Source: an uncultured Bacteroidales bacterium
GTDB taxonomy: Bacteria > Bacteroidota > Bacteroidia > Bacteroidales > UBA932
DNA: 6,001 nt
NCBI GenBank assembly: GCA_937906795.1
Contig: CALCUQ010000457.1
Coordinates: 1 to 6,001, forward strand
Direction of reading: 5' to 3'
Shown piece after piece: positions 1-6,001 of this stretch. Below the pieces are notes generated by a model that was given only the letters and a program-made list of their open reading frames with translations, made no database searches and had not been told where the DNA came from. The translations under genes were made by a program, and so were the position numbers. Each line of letters opens with the position of its first letter. Positions within the stretch are counted from its first letter, which is position 1.

Positions 1-30
1 CCCGCTTTATCCCTCTATCGATTTAACGCA

Positions 31-168
31 TTAATGCTTTAATGTATAATTATTAGTATCTAAAACTTCTGTTTCAAACCTTACACTACGATATTCAAGA
101 GCCCCATATTTATAATCAAAAAATTCATCAATCGAACCTGTAAAAAATATTCTTTTAAATTTACTCAT
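31..168 (-). pseudogene. Internal fragment of UDP-galactopyranose mutase (glf remnant)
   Basis: A 45-codon ATG-to-TAA frame, too short for most gene callers. Residues 9-40 contain the run FFTGSIDEFFDYKYGALEYR followed by FETEVLDTNNY, which matches by eye the conserved middle of UDP-galactopyranose mutase (typically TGxIDxFFDYxxGxLEYRSLxFE, then an NYQGN motif). Glf is a flavoenzyme of about 370 residues that converts UDP-galactopyranose to UDP-galactofuranose for surface polysaccharides. Here the roughly 220 residues that should precede, including the FAD-binding N-terminus, are absent, and the match stops at NNY just before QGN, followed by TLKH and a stop. The ATG lies one base beyond the mtgA stop codon, after AGAAGAAG, so it could still be translated. 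By hand count G+C is about 24%, lower than the neighbours and typical of transferred polysaccharide genes. No mutase activity is possible. The alternative is a short orphan protein that keeps this motif. Confidence 0.62.
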
Positions 169-169
169 A

Positions 170-877
170 TCACTTCTTCTGCTCAATAAACTCCGGAACA
201 GGAGTTATATACATCTCTTTAACTATCTTGCCTATTCTCCCACTGATATACTTTGTAGGGGCATTTGCTTTCCTTTTTAAAGGATTAGGCAAACACGCTG
301 CAATTGAGGCACTCTGCACTCTTGTAAGTTTAATTGCCCTTGTCTGAAACAATCGCTGTGCCGCTGCCTCAGCCCCATAAATTCCTTTTCCCATCTCGGC
401 CACATTCAGATATACTTCAAGAATCCTTCTTTTACCCCATATCTTCTCTATAAGAAAAGTAAAATAGGCCTCAAAGCCCTTTCTTATCCAGCCGTCACTG
501 GGATAAAGAAAAACATTCTTGGCAGTTTGCTGACTTATTGTACTTGCACCTCTAAGCCTTTTCCCCTTCTGGGCATCCTCAACTGCATTTTTTATCTCTA
601 CAAAATCAAAGCCAGAATGAGAGGCAAACCTTGCGTCTTCTGCCACAATTACGGCCATTGCCAGATTTTGAGAAATTTCATCCAGATTCTTCCAGGTTTT
701 ATATGTCTTGAAAGAGCTGTCATTCCTATATTCATAACTCCTTACGGCCATAAGTGGGGTATAGTATACAGGTACATACTTCAATAGCAAAACCCATGAT
801 AATGTGATAATTACAAACCACAATGGGATATAAACAAATAAATATTTGACAAACTTATGTTTACCTTTGCTCTTCAT
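170..877 (-). CDS. mtgA: Monofunctional biosynthetic peptidoglycan glycosyltransferase (GT51)
   Basis: A 235-residue protein that polymerises lipid II into glycan strands at the outer face of the inner membrane. It has a short basic N-terminus, then one membrane segment (about residues 11-32), then a GT51 domain (about 55-220). The first motif reads AEDARFASHSGFD (79-91), with Glu80 as the expected catalytic glutamate. The second reads GASTISQQTAKNVFL (110-124). The third spans RKGFEAYF to EVYLNVAEMGKGIYGAEAAA (132-173). There is no transpeptidase domain, and the length is normal for MtgA, so this is not a truncated class A penicillin-binding protein. The start at 877 gives the expected basic residues before the membrane helix. 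A minus-strand -7 element at 900-907 would give a short leader. The glf remnant follows one base after the stop; the M28 gene is divergent. The family assignment is firm. Confidence 0.96.
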   Translation of the reverse strand: MKSKGKHKFVKYLFVYIPLWFVIITLSWVLLLKYVPVYYTPLMAVRSYEYRNDSSFKTYKTWKNLDEISQNLAMAVIVAEDARFASHSGFDFVEIKNAVEDAQKGKRLRGASTISQQTAKNVFLYPSDGWIRKGFEAYFTFLIEKIWGKRRILEVYLNVAEMGKGIYGAEAAAQRLFQTRAIKLTRVQSASIAACLPNPLKRKANAPTKYISGRIGKIVKEMYITPVPEFIEQKK

Positions 878-891
878 TGAAAATTTTACCG

Positions 892-899
892 TAATTTTG
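892..899 (+). promoter_or_regulatory. Bacteroidota -7 element for the M28 gene
   Basis: TAATTTTG is a perfect match to the Bacteroidota consensus TAnnTTTG. A TTTG at 866-869, inside the mtgA coding start, sits 22 bases upstream and could be the -33 element; the usual spacing is about 19-21. Transcription would start near 906, giving a leader of about 16 bases before the ATG at 922. The element directly abuts an opposite-strand -7 element. This is inferred from sequence alone. Confidence 0.55.
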
Positions 900-907
900 C
901 AAAGATA
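900..907 (-). promoter_or_regulatory. Bacteroidota -7 element for mtgA
   Basis: Read on the minus strand this is TATCTTTG, a perfect TAnnTTTG match. Transcription would start near 893, about 16 bases upstream of the mtgA ATG. The nearest TTTG upstream (933-936 on the minus strand) is 25 bases away, longer than usual, so the -33 element is weak or absent. This site lies inside the initially transcribed region of the plus-strand promoter, and the reverse also holds. Confidence 0.5.
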
Positions 908-921
908 ATAAATCCCTTTTA

Positions 922-1902
922 ATGAGAATTAACAAAAAAGCCATATTCTTAGTCATAGCAATAACTTTTTGTCTGTTTGGTCTGTTGCCAGATTCAGCAA
1001 AAGGACAAACCATACACTCATCACAAAGCTATAATTACCTTATAAACACAACCCAGCAACATAAACACCTCTCTTTTCTTACATCATTGGAAACAGGTGG
1101 CAGAAGTGCGGCATCTATAGGCAATTTAAGATGCAGGGAATATATTGCAAATGAATTTGAGAAATATGGATTATTACCTCTTTCCATTAAGGGATATATA
1201 CAGGAATTCCATCTGCCAAAATATAGTGGAAAGGGGGGAAATGTGATTGGATATATTCCGGCCCAGACAAAAAATGCAAAATACATTGTAATAGGTGCCC
1301 ATTATGATAATATTGGCCTTATAGATGATACATTATACCCAGGAGCCGACGATAATGCATCGGGAGTAACAGCTTTACTACAACTGGCACAGGCTTATGC
1401 AAAGAGGTTCAACGATTATGGAAAAGGGAAGTTCAACATTGTTTTTGTAGCGTTTGATGCCAATAATATGAGTATGCTGGGGAGCAGGACATTTGTACAA
1501 AAGAGCGGCATCAGCCCTTCTAAAATTGAACTCATGATAAATCTTGACCAGGTGGGCAGCAACCTTGTACCTCCAACAGAAAACAAAGAGTACATGCTTG
1601 TTCTTGGAGCCAACAAACTCCCTCAATGGAGCAGAAATGCATTGGAATTTGCCAACACAACATATGGGATAAACCTGCACTTGGACCATACATACTATGG
1701 CAGTAGCCAATTTTATAACATTTTCTACAAAATATCTGATCAGCAATCTTTTACAGAGATAGGTGTACCGGCATTACTTTTTACGTCGGGAATAACAAAC
1801 CATACAAACAAGGAGACAGATGATCTCTCAAATGTCTCCCTGGATATTCTCAATAAACGCATTGATCTTATCTACAGATTCTTGTGGCTTATAATGCAAT
1901 AA
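922..1902 (+). CDS. Secreted M28-family peptidase homologue with altered active site
   Basis: A 326-residue protein with an N-terminal Sec signal (basic start, hydrophobic core about 7-22, likely cleavage near SAKG-Q at 28), so it is periplasmic or exported. Residues 50-324 form an M28 zinc aminopeptidase fold. Four of the five usual zinc ligands are visible: His127 in GAHYDN, Asp144 in GADDNASG, Asp209 in MINLDQVG, and probably His294 in NHTNKETDD. The motif that normally reads AFDxEExGLLGS is instead AFDANNMSMLGS, so the general-base Glu and the bridging-metal Glu are Asn181 and Asn182. The common SDHxPF motif is SDQQSF. Classical dinuclear peptidase activity is therefore doubtful: the protein may be a non-peptidase homologue, bind one metal, or bind peptides or glycans. 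The reading frame is otherwise intact and the length is normal. It diverges from mtgA and converges on the SIMPL gene. The fold assignment is firm; the substrate is unknown. Confidence 0.88.
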   Translation: MRINKKAIFLVIAITFCLFGLLPDSAKGQTIHSSQSYNYLINTTQQHKHLSFLTSLETGGRSAASIGNLRCREYIANEFEKYGLLPLSIKGYIQEFHLPKYSGKGGNVIGYIPAQTKNAKYIVIGAHYDNIGLIDDTLYPGADDNASGVTALLQLAQAYAKRFNDYGKGKFNIVFVAFDANNMSMLGSRTFVQKSGISPSKIELMINLDQVGSNLVPPTENKEYMLVLGANKLPQWSRNALEFANTTYGINLHLDHTYYGSSQFYNIFYKISDQQSFTEIGVPALLFTSGITNHTNKETDDLSNVSLDILNKRIDLIYRFLWLIMQ

Positions 1903-1904
1903 AC

Positions 1905-2594
1905 CTATTTAAGATAATACTCAACACTTATCACCGCCCTTACATTTTTGATATACGGCGTATTTGCATCCCTGTTTGTAACAGAGAACTGCCCCTGATT
2001 AGCTCTTTTTATCTTACCTAATTTACTTTTTGAATCGGCCGCAAACTTATCTGCCGCCAATCTTGCATTTGCAGTTGCCTCCTCTATCATTTGCGGTTTA
2101 ATCTCGTTAAGACCAGTAAACTCATAAGTGGTGTTGTACTCATAATCACTGCTTACCAACGCCACCCCCTTACCTATAAGTTCACCTTGCTTTGAAATAA
2201 GCTCCCTCACCTTCTGCACATCTTCAGATGCAACAGTAATCACAGATGTAACATTATATCTGTAAGTTACATTACTCGAATATCTGTCTGCCCTCAAATC
2301 CACCACTTTAGGGGCAGCAACATAAATATCCTCCTCCTTTATCCCATTGGAAACAAGATACTTTTTAACAATACTGTTTTTGGCAGTAATCTCTCCATAC
2401 AAAAACTGCATATCATCACCAACCAGTTTATATACAAGAGGCCATATAACCTTATTCGCCATAACCTCCCTCTCACACAAACCTTTCACAGAAACCACCT
2501 TATCATATGACTTGTAATTATTTACAGCAATAATAATACATATGCCAAGAACAACAAGGCCAATCATTACATAAACACCACTGCAACGCTTCAT
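1905..2594 (-). CDS. SIMPL-domain (DUF541) membrane-anchored protein
   Basis: A 229-residue protein with one N-terminal membrane segment (about residues 7-26) and a SIMPL domain (about 33-229), placing the domain outside the cytoplasmic membrane. Recognisable family features are VVSVKGLCEREVMANKVIWP (33-52) at the domain start, an LVSNGIKEEDI segment (80-90), EEATANARLAADKFA (171-185) and the closing strand AVISVEYYL (220-228). Related proteins (BP26, YggE) form ring-like oligomers or are linked to oxidative or envelope stress; the biochemical role of this subfamily is not established. Cys40 and Cys4 are its only cysteines near the membrane side besides Cys19 within the helix, and I see no lipobox. 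The stop is 2 bp from that of the convergent M28 gene. The start at 2594 places the basic MKR before the helix. Domain assignment is good; function is unknown. Confidence 0.9.
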   Translation of the reverse strand: MKRCSGVYVMIGLVVLGICIIIAVNNYKSYDKVVSVKGLCEREVMANKVIWPLVYKLVGDDMQFLYGEITAKNSIVKKYLVSNGIKEEDIYVAAPKVVDLRADRYSSNVTYRYNVTSVITVASEDVQKVRELISKQGELIGKGVALVSSDYEYNTTYEFTGLNEIKPQMIEEATANARLAADKFAADSKSKLGKIKRANQGQFSVTNRDANTPYIKNVRAVISVEYYLK

Positions 2595-2626
2595 AACTAT
2601 AATATTTAATGTTATACAATTAACAA

Positions 2627-2634
2627 TAAAGATA
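2627..2634 (-). promoter_or_regulatory. Candidate -7 element for the SIMPL gene
   Basis: On the minus strand this reads TATCTTTA, one mismatch from TAnnTTTG, about 33 bases upstream of the ATG at 2594. I see no convincing TTTG at -33, so the call is weak. Confidence 0.3.
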
Positions 2635-2682
2635 AGAAAAAGTTTAAAATTAACACACTATCCTTATCACGTTTTGCAATCA

Positions 2683-2782
2683 CTCAGCTCCAATGAGAAT
2701 CTGCCGGTGGTTGGGTACACATACCTGGCAGACAGGCTTGCACAGCAAACTGGTGCTCTTATGCTCAATTGCCCTTGAGAAT
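2683..2782 (+). other. Hairpin-rich stretch: possible leader or small RNA
   Basis: Several inverted repeats lie in series on the plus strand. CTCA/TGAG pair at 2683-2697. CTGCC (2701-2705) pairs with GGCAG (2727-2731) around an inner GGTA-CACA-TACC hairpin (2714-2725). GCACAG (2740-2745) pairs with CTG-G-TGC (2750-2756) around a CAAA loop with one bulged G. CTCAA (2764-2768) pairs with TTGAG (2775-2779) and is followed by AATATTATTTT, loosely like a terminator. I do not recognise a known riboswitch or RNA family. It may be a small RNA, an amidase leader, or chance pairing; the strand is a guess, since the pairs work on both. Confidence 0.3.
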
Positions 2783-2807
2783 ATTATTTTATCCCAGAAT
2801 AATTTAG
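2775..2807 (+). promoter_or_regulatory. Candidate promoter for amidase-uvrB
   Basis: TAATTTAG at 2800-2807 is one mismatch from TAnnTTTG, with TTG at 2775-2777 placed 22 bases upstream. A start near 2814 would leave a leader of about 24 bases before the ATG at 2838. A second candidate, TAAATTTA at 2808-2815, also has one mismatch. If this promoter is right, the hairpin region lies upstream of the transcript rather than in its leader. Weak call. Confidence 0.3.
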
Positions 2808-2837
2808 TAAATTTACCGCTTACTAAAAAAGAAGCAG

Positions 2838-4352
2838 ATGAGAAAGATTTATATTTATCTGGCTGCAGCAGTAATGTTATGCTCCGCCACAAATGTTCAA
2901 GCTCAAAAAACTGAAACACTTAAAGTTACAAGAGGCAAAAAAGAAGTTGTAAACACCGGCAACCACATAATAGTTGGAATTGCAAATCCTGGCAACAAAG
3001 TAATTGTCAACGGCACTCCTGTTCACGTTTACAAAACAGGAAGTTGGGGTATTGAATTGAAATTACAAGAGGGAGACAACCCTATATCCGTTGTAAGTGA
3101 GGGATCTGAGACTCAAGAAGAAGTAAAATTCAATGTTGTATACAACCCCAACGCAAAAGAAGAAACAGATCCAAATAAAGTTGCAAAAGAAAAACAGGAA
3201 GCCACTTTCTATCCAGCCAATCTGGTTGTCACAACAAAACCCCATGCATACCTTAATTATGGAGCTGGAGCAGACAGACTTGGTGGAGCTAAAATCAATT
3301 ACCTGCCACAAGGTGTTGATTTGACAGTTGAGGCAGAGAACGCCAAACTATACAGAGTAAGATTAAGTCAGAACAGAAGTGCATATATTCCAAAAGAGAT
3401 GGTTGAGATTAAAAGCAGAATCTCGCCTGCAGATAATTTTATGCAGGAAAATGTTGTATTGTCCACATCGTTTTCTGTATCCAACATTGGCAGCAAAGAC
3501 AGAGTTACAGTAAGATTGCCTCAAAGAAAACCATTTATTGTAAAAGAGTATCCAGATCCTCATAAAATTGTTCTGGATCTTTACGGAGTACAGTGCAATA
3601 CAAACTGGATAACACATTATCAGAACCTTAAATCTATTGACAATGTAGATATAGAGGGTATTGATACAGATGTTACAAGAGTAACAATCTACCTTAAAAC
3701 CAAAACATCTTGGGGTTACTCGTTTGAATACGATGGTACAAACCTGCTACTTGATATCAAACACATGCCTGCAGGCCTGACACTTAAAGGAATGACCATT
3801 GGAATTGATGCAGGACACGGAGGTCCAACAAGTTCAGGTGCAGTAAGCAACACTGGTATAAAAGAAAAAGATGTAAACCTTAAACTTACATATATCCTTA
3901 AGGAACTTTTGGAAAAAGAAGGTGCCAAGGTAATTTTATCCAGAAAAACAGATGTTGCAATGTCTATGAGAGAAAGACAAGATTTCTTTATTGACAACAA
4001 CGCAGATATAGTGCTTTCTATTCATAACAATGCAGACTATAATCCACTTACTGTTGGAGGAAGCAGCACATACTACAGATACAATGTATACAGGCCTCTG
4101 GCACAGACCATACAAAGCAGACTGATAAGCATTAACGGTGTTAAAGATTATGGAATTACCGGAAACTTCAATTTCTCATTAAGCTCAAACACATGTTATC
4201 CGTGCGTTTTGGTAGAGACACTATTCATGTCAAACTTGTGGGATGAGGAGCAGCTTGCAGATCCACAAATGCATAAAAAACTTATGGAAAGTGTAGCTGC
4301 CGGACTAAAAGATTATCTTAACTATTGTAAAAAAGCAGAAGGAATAAAATAG
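2838..4352 (+). CDS. Secreted N-acetylmuramoyl-L-alanine amidase (Amidase_3)
   Basis: A 504-residue zinc hydrolase that cleaves the bond between N-acetylmuramic acid and L-alanine in peptidoglycan, acting in the periplasm in cell separation or wall turnover. It has a Sec signal peptide (1-22, cleavage after NVQA or close by). An Ig-like beta domain follows (about 40-103, with ANPGNKVIVNGTPV), then a lysine- and glutamate-rich linker, an SH3-like domain (about 124-192) and a beta-rich AMIN-like region (about 205-310). The catalytic Amidase_3 domain spans about 316-497. Zinc ligands are His327 in IDAGHGG, Glu343 in GIKEKDVNL and His396 in SIHNNA; Glu460 in LVETLFMSN is the catalytic glutamate. 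All key residues are present, so it should be active. The accessory domains probably target it to the wall or restrain it. The start at 2838 gives a proper signal peptide. uvrB begins on the base after its stop. Confidence 0.95.
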   Translation: MRKIYIYLAAAVMLCSATNVQAQKTETLKVTRGKKEVVNTGNHIIVGIANPGNKVIVNGTPVHVYKTGSWGIELKLQEGDNPISVVSEGSETQEEVKFNVVYNPNAKEETDPNKVAKEKQEATFYPANLVVTTKPHAYLNYGAGADRLGGAKINYLPQGVDLTVEAENAKLYRVRLSQNRSAYIPKEMVEIKSRISPADNFMQENVVLSTSFSVSNIGSKDRVTVRLPQRKPFIVKEYPDPHKIVLDLYGVQCNTNWITHYQNLKSIDNVDIEGIDTDVTRVTIYLKTKTSWGYSFEYDGTNLLLDIKHMPAGLTLKGMTIGIDAGHGGPTSSGAVSNTGIKEKDVNLKLTYILKELLEKEGAKVILSRKTDVAMSMRERQDFFIDNNADIVLSIHNNADYNPLTVGGSSTYYRYNVYRPLAQTIQSRLISINGVKDYGITGNFNFSLSSNTCYPCVLVETLFMSNLWDEEQLADPQMHKKLMESVAAGLKDYLNYCKKAEGIK

Positions 4353-6001
4353 ATGCAATTTAAAATTGAATCACCATACAAACCAACAGGCGACCAACCT
4401 ACAGCCATAAAAGAACTTACACAAGCTCTTAGGGAAGGTACAGATGCCGTAACTCTTTTGGGAGTTACTGGCTCTGGCAAAACTTTTACCATGGCTAACG
4501 TAATTGAGCAGATGCAAAGGCCGGCACTTATTTTAAGCCACAACAAGACCCTTGCTGCACAGCTTTGTAGTGAGTTCCGCGAATTCTTCCCAAACAATGC
4601 AGTAGAATATTTTGTCTCATACTACGATTATTACCAACCGGAAGCCTATATGCCGGTAACTGACACATACATTGAAAAGGATCTTAGTATAAATGATGAA
4701 ATTGAGAAATTAAGACTCAGCTGTTCAAGTGCATTACTGAGCGGAAGAAAAGACATAATAGTTGTATCGAGCGTATCTTGTCTGTATGGAATAGGCAACC
4801 CTGCAGATTTCCATTCAAACACAATTTCAATTGAAGTTGGAAGCAAAATAAGCAGGACCCAATTCCTTTACAAACTTGTAGACAGCCTGTATTCAAGAAA
4901 TGATGTAGATTTTAAAAGAGGCACATTTAGAGTTAAAGGAGACAATATTGACATATTTCTTGCATACGGAGACAACGCATGCAGAGTAGTATTCTTTGGT
5001 GACGAAATAGAAGAGATTGAGTTGTTTGATCCCGTAAGTGGAGCAACAATAGAGTTTACACAAAACATTTCAATATTCCCGGCAAATATATTCAGCACCA
5101 CAAAAGAGAGAATAAAATCTGCCGTATGGAATATTCAGGAAGATCTTACCAAACAATGCGATTTTCTGCACAGCATAGAAAAACATGCAGAAGCAAAGAG
5201 GCTTAAACAGAGGGTAGAATACGATCTTGAAATGATAAAAGAGATAGGATATTGCTCAGGTATAGAAAATTACTCCAGATATTTTGATGGAAGAGAAGCC
5301 GGCACAAGACCATTCTGTCTTTTGGATTATTTTCCCGACGACTTTATCACATTCATAGACGAGAGCCATGTAACCATACCTCAGATAAGGGCAATGTACG
5401 GAGGAGACAGATCCAGAAAAGAGACCCTTATAGAATACGGATTCAGACTACCTGCTGCAGCAGACAACAGACCGCTCAAATTTGATGAATTTGAAACACT
5501 CTCCAAACAGACTGTATATGTAAGTGCAACACCTGCAGATTACGAGCTTGTAAAATCCAATGGACTGATTGTTGAACAAGTTGTAAGACCAACAGGATTG
5601 CTTGAGCCACCAATTGAAGTAAGACCATCAAAAGACCAGATAGACGATCTTCTGGAAGAGATACAAATTAGAGTTGAGAAGGACGAGAGAGTACTTGTAA
5701 CAACACTGACCAAAAGGATGGCAGAAGAGCTTGACAAATATCTGCAGAAAATGGATGTGCGATGCAGATACATCCATTCAGATGTGGATACAATGGAAAG
5801 AATTGAAATTATAGAAGATTTCCAGGCAGGAAGGTTTGATGTGCTTATTGGAGTAAACCTGCTAAGAGAGGGACTGGATTTGCCCCAGGTTTCACTGGTA
5901 GCAATTCTGGATGCAGACAAAGAAGGATTCCTGCGCAGCGAGACCTCTCTCATTCAGACCATCGGCCGTGCCGCCCGTAACGCGGAGGGCCTTGTCATTT
6001 T
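4353..6001 (+). CDS. uvrB: Excinuclease ABC subunit B, 3' end outside window
   Basis: The first 549 codons of UvrB, which usually has about 670-680 residues. UvrB is loaded onto DNA by UvrA, verifies the lesion with its beta-hairpin and recruits UvrC for incision in nucleotide excision repair. Visible are Walker A GVTGSGKT (37-44), SHNKTLAAQL (62-71), the damage-probing hairpin beginning YYDYYQPEAY (90-99), the Walker B-type DESH (336-339), FRLPAAADNRPL near the interdomain region, and helicase motif VI QTIGRAARN (535-543). The remaining C-terminal part, including the UvrC-contacting UVR domain, lies beyond the edge. The ATG is the base triplet immediately after the amidase TAG, so the two genes are probably co-transcribed and may be translationally coupled. 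Residue 72 is Cys where Tyr is common. From about 5931 the codons become GC-rich, unlike the rest of the gene. Confidence 0.98.
   Translation, partial: MQFKIESPYKPTGDQPTAIKELTQALREGTDAVTLLGVTGSGKTFTMANVIEQMQRPALILSHNKTLAAQLCSEFREFFPNNAVEYFVSYYDYYQPEAYMPVTDTYIEKDLSINDEIEKLRLSCSSALLSGRKDIIVVSSVSCLYGIGNPADFHSNTISIEVGSKISRTQFLYKLVDSLYSRNDVDFKRGTFRVKGDNIDIFLAYGDNACRVVFFGDEIEEIELFDPVSGATIEFTQNISIFPANIFSTTKERIKSAVWNIQEDLTKQCDFLHSIEKHAEAKRLKQRVEYDLEMIKEIGYCSGIENYSRYFDGREAGTRPFCLLDYFPDDFITFIDESHVTIPQIRAMYGGDRSRKETLIEYGFRLPAAADNRPLKFDEFETLSKQTVYVSATPADYELVKSNGLIVEQVVRPTGLLEPPIEVRPSKDQIDDLLEEIQIRVEKDERVLVTTLTKRMAEELDKYLQKMDVRCRYIHSDVDTMERIEIIEDFQAGRFDVLIGVNLLREGLDLPQVSLVAILDADKEGFLRSETSLIQTIGRAARNAEGLVI

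Larger units (their letters stand above)
2595..2837. other. 243-bp divergent intergenic region
   Basis: This gap separates the divergent SIMPL and amidase genes. Its left third (to about 2680) is very AT-rich and probably holds the SIMPL promoter. The middle (about 2680-2782) is richer in G+C and can form several hairpins. The right part (2783-2837) is AT-rich and probably holds the amidase promoter. A 73-codon plus-strand frame beginning at 2693 runs into the amidase gene in another frame, has no recognisable motif and is not called as a gene. Confidence 0.7.

Noticed and set aside
1..170. Insertion sequence or transposon end as the cause of the glf truncation
   Set aside because: No transposase, terminal inverted repeat or target-site duplication can be seen; only a short palindrome is present.
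527..787. 86-codon plus-strand reading frame
   Set aside because: It lies wholly antisense to mtgA, has cysteine-rich low-complexity content and no recognisable motif; mtgA is certain.
1378..1746. 122-codon minus-strand reading frame
   Set aside because: It is antisense to the M28 gene, whose motifs and signal peptide are clear; no independent evidence of coding.
2683..2782. 6S RNA or a known riboswitch
   Set aside because: The hairpins are suggestive, but I cannot match the long closing stem with a central bubble of 6S RNA or any riboswitch consensus, so no RNA family is named.
2693..2914. 73-codon plus-strand frame starting in the intergenic region
   Set aside because: It runs 77 bases into the amidase gene in another frame, has no family motif and covers the hairpin region; a real gene is unlikely, although not excluded.
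5540..5953. 137-codon minus-strand reading frame
   Set aside because: It is a serine-rich shadow of uvrB, caused by the AGA/GAA-rich codons on the other strand.

Overview
The window looks like chromosomal DNA from a member of the Bacteroidota, most likely the Bacteroidales. The reasons are low to moderate G+C with mostly AGA arginine codons, start codons without a clear Shine-Dalgarno sequence, TAnnTTTG-type -7 promoter elements, and protein families typical of that group. It is mostly a compact cell-envelope and DNA-repair neighbourhood. I see no CRISPR array, tRNA, rRNA, transposase or phage gene.

Left end (1-170): a very AT-rich 45-codon reading frame on the minus strand matches an internal piece of UDP-galactopyranose mutase (Glf) and stops abruptly. 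It is probably a gene remnant. Next, on the minus strand (170-877), is a complete monofunctional peptidoglycan glycosyltransferase (MtgA), which polymerises lipid II into glycan strands.

Middle (878-2594): a secreted M28-family metallopeptidase homologue on the plus strand diverges from mtgA across a 44-bp gap holding two abutting, oppositely directed -7 elements. The M28 protein has Asn-Asn where the family has its catalytic and zinc-binding Glu-Glu pair, so it may be a pseudoenzyme. It converges, with only 2 bp between stop codons, on a minus-strand gene for a membrane-anchored SIMPL-domain (DUF541) protein.

Right half (2595-6001): a 243-bp intergenic region contains several hairpin-capable stretches (a possible leader or small RNA). 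It is followed by a secreted multidomain N-acetylmuramoyl-L-alanine amidase that cuts peptide stems from peptidoglycan. The uvrB gene starts on the base after the amidase stop codon and runs off the right edge; it encodes the damage-verifying helicase-like subunit of the UvrABC excinuclease. The last ~70 bp of uvrB switch to GC-rich codons unlike the rest of the gene.

The common theme is peptidoglycan synthesis (MtgA) and cleavage (amidase), with uvrB probably co-transcribed with the amidase. I did not find a convincing new multi-gene system. The points most worth a second look are the M28 active-site change, the glf remnant, the overlapping divergent promoters, the structured intergenic region and the composition shift at the right end.
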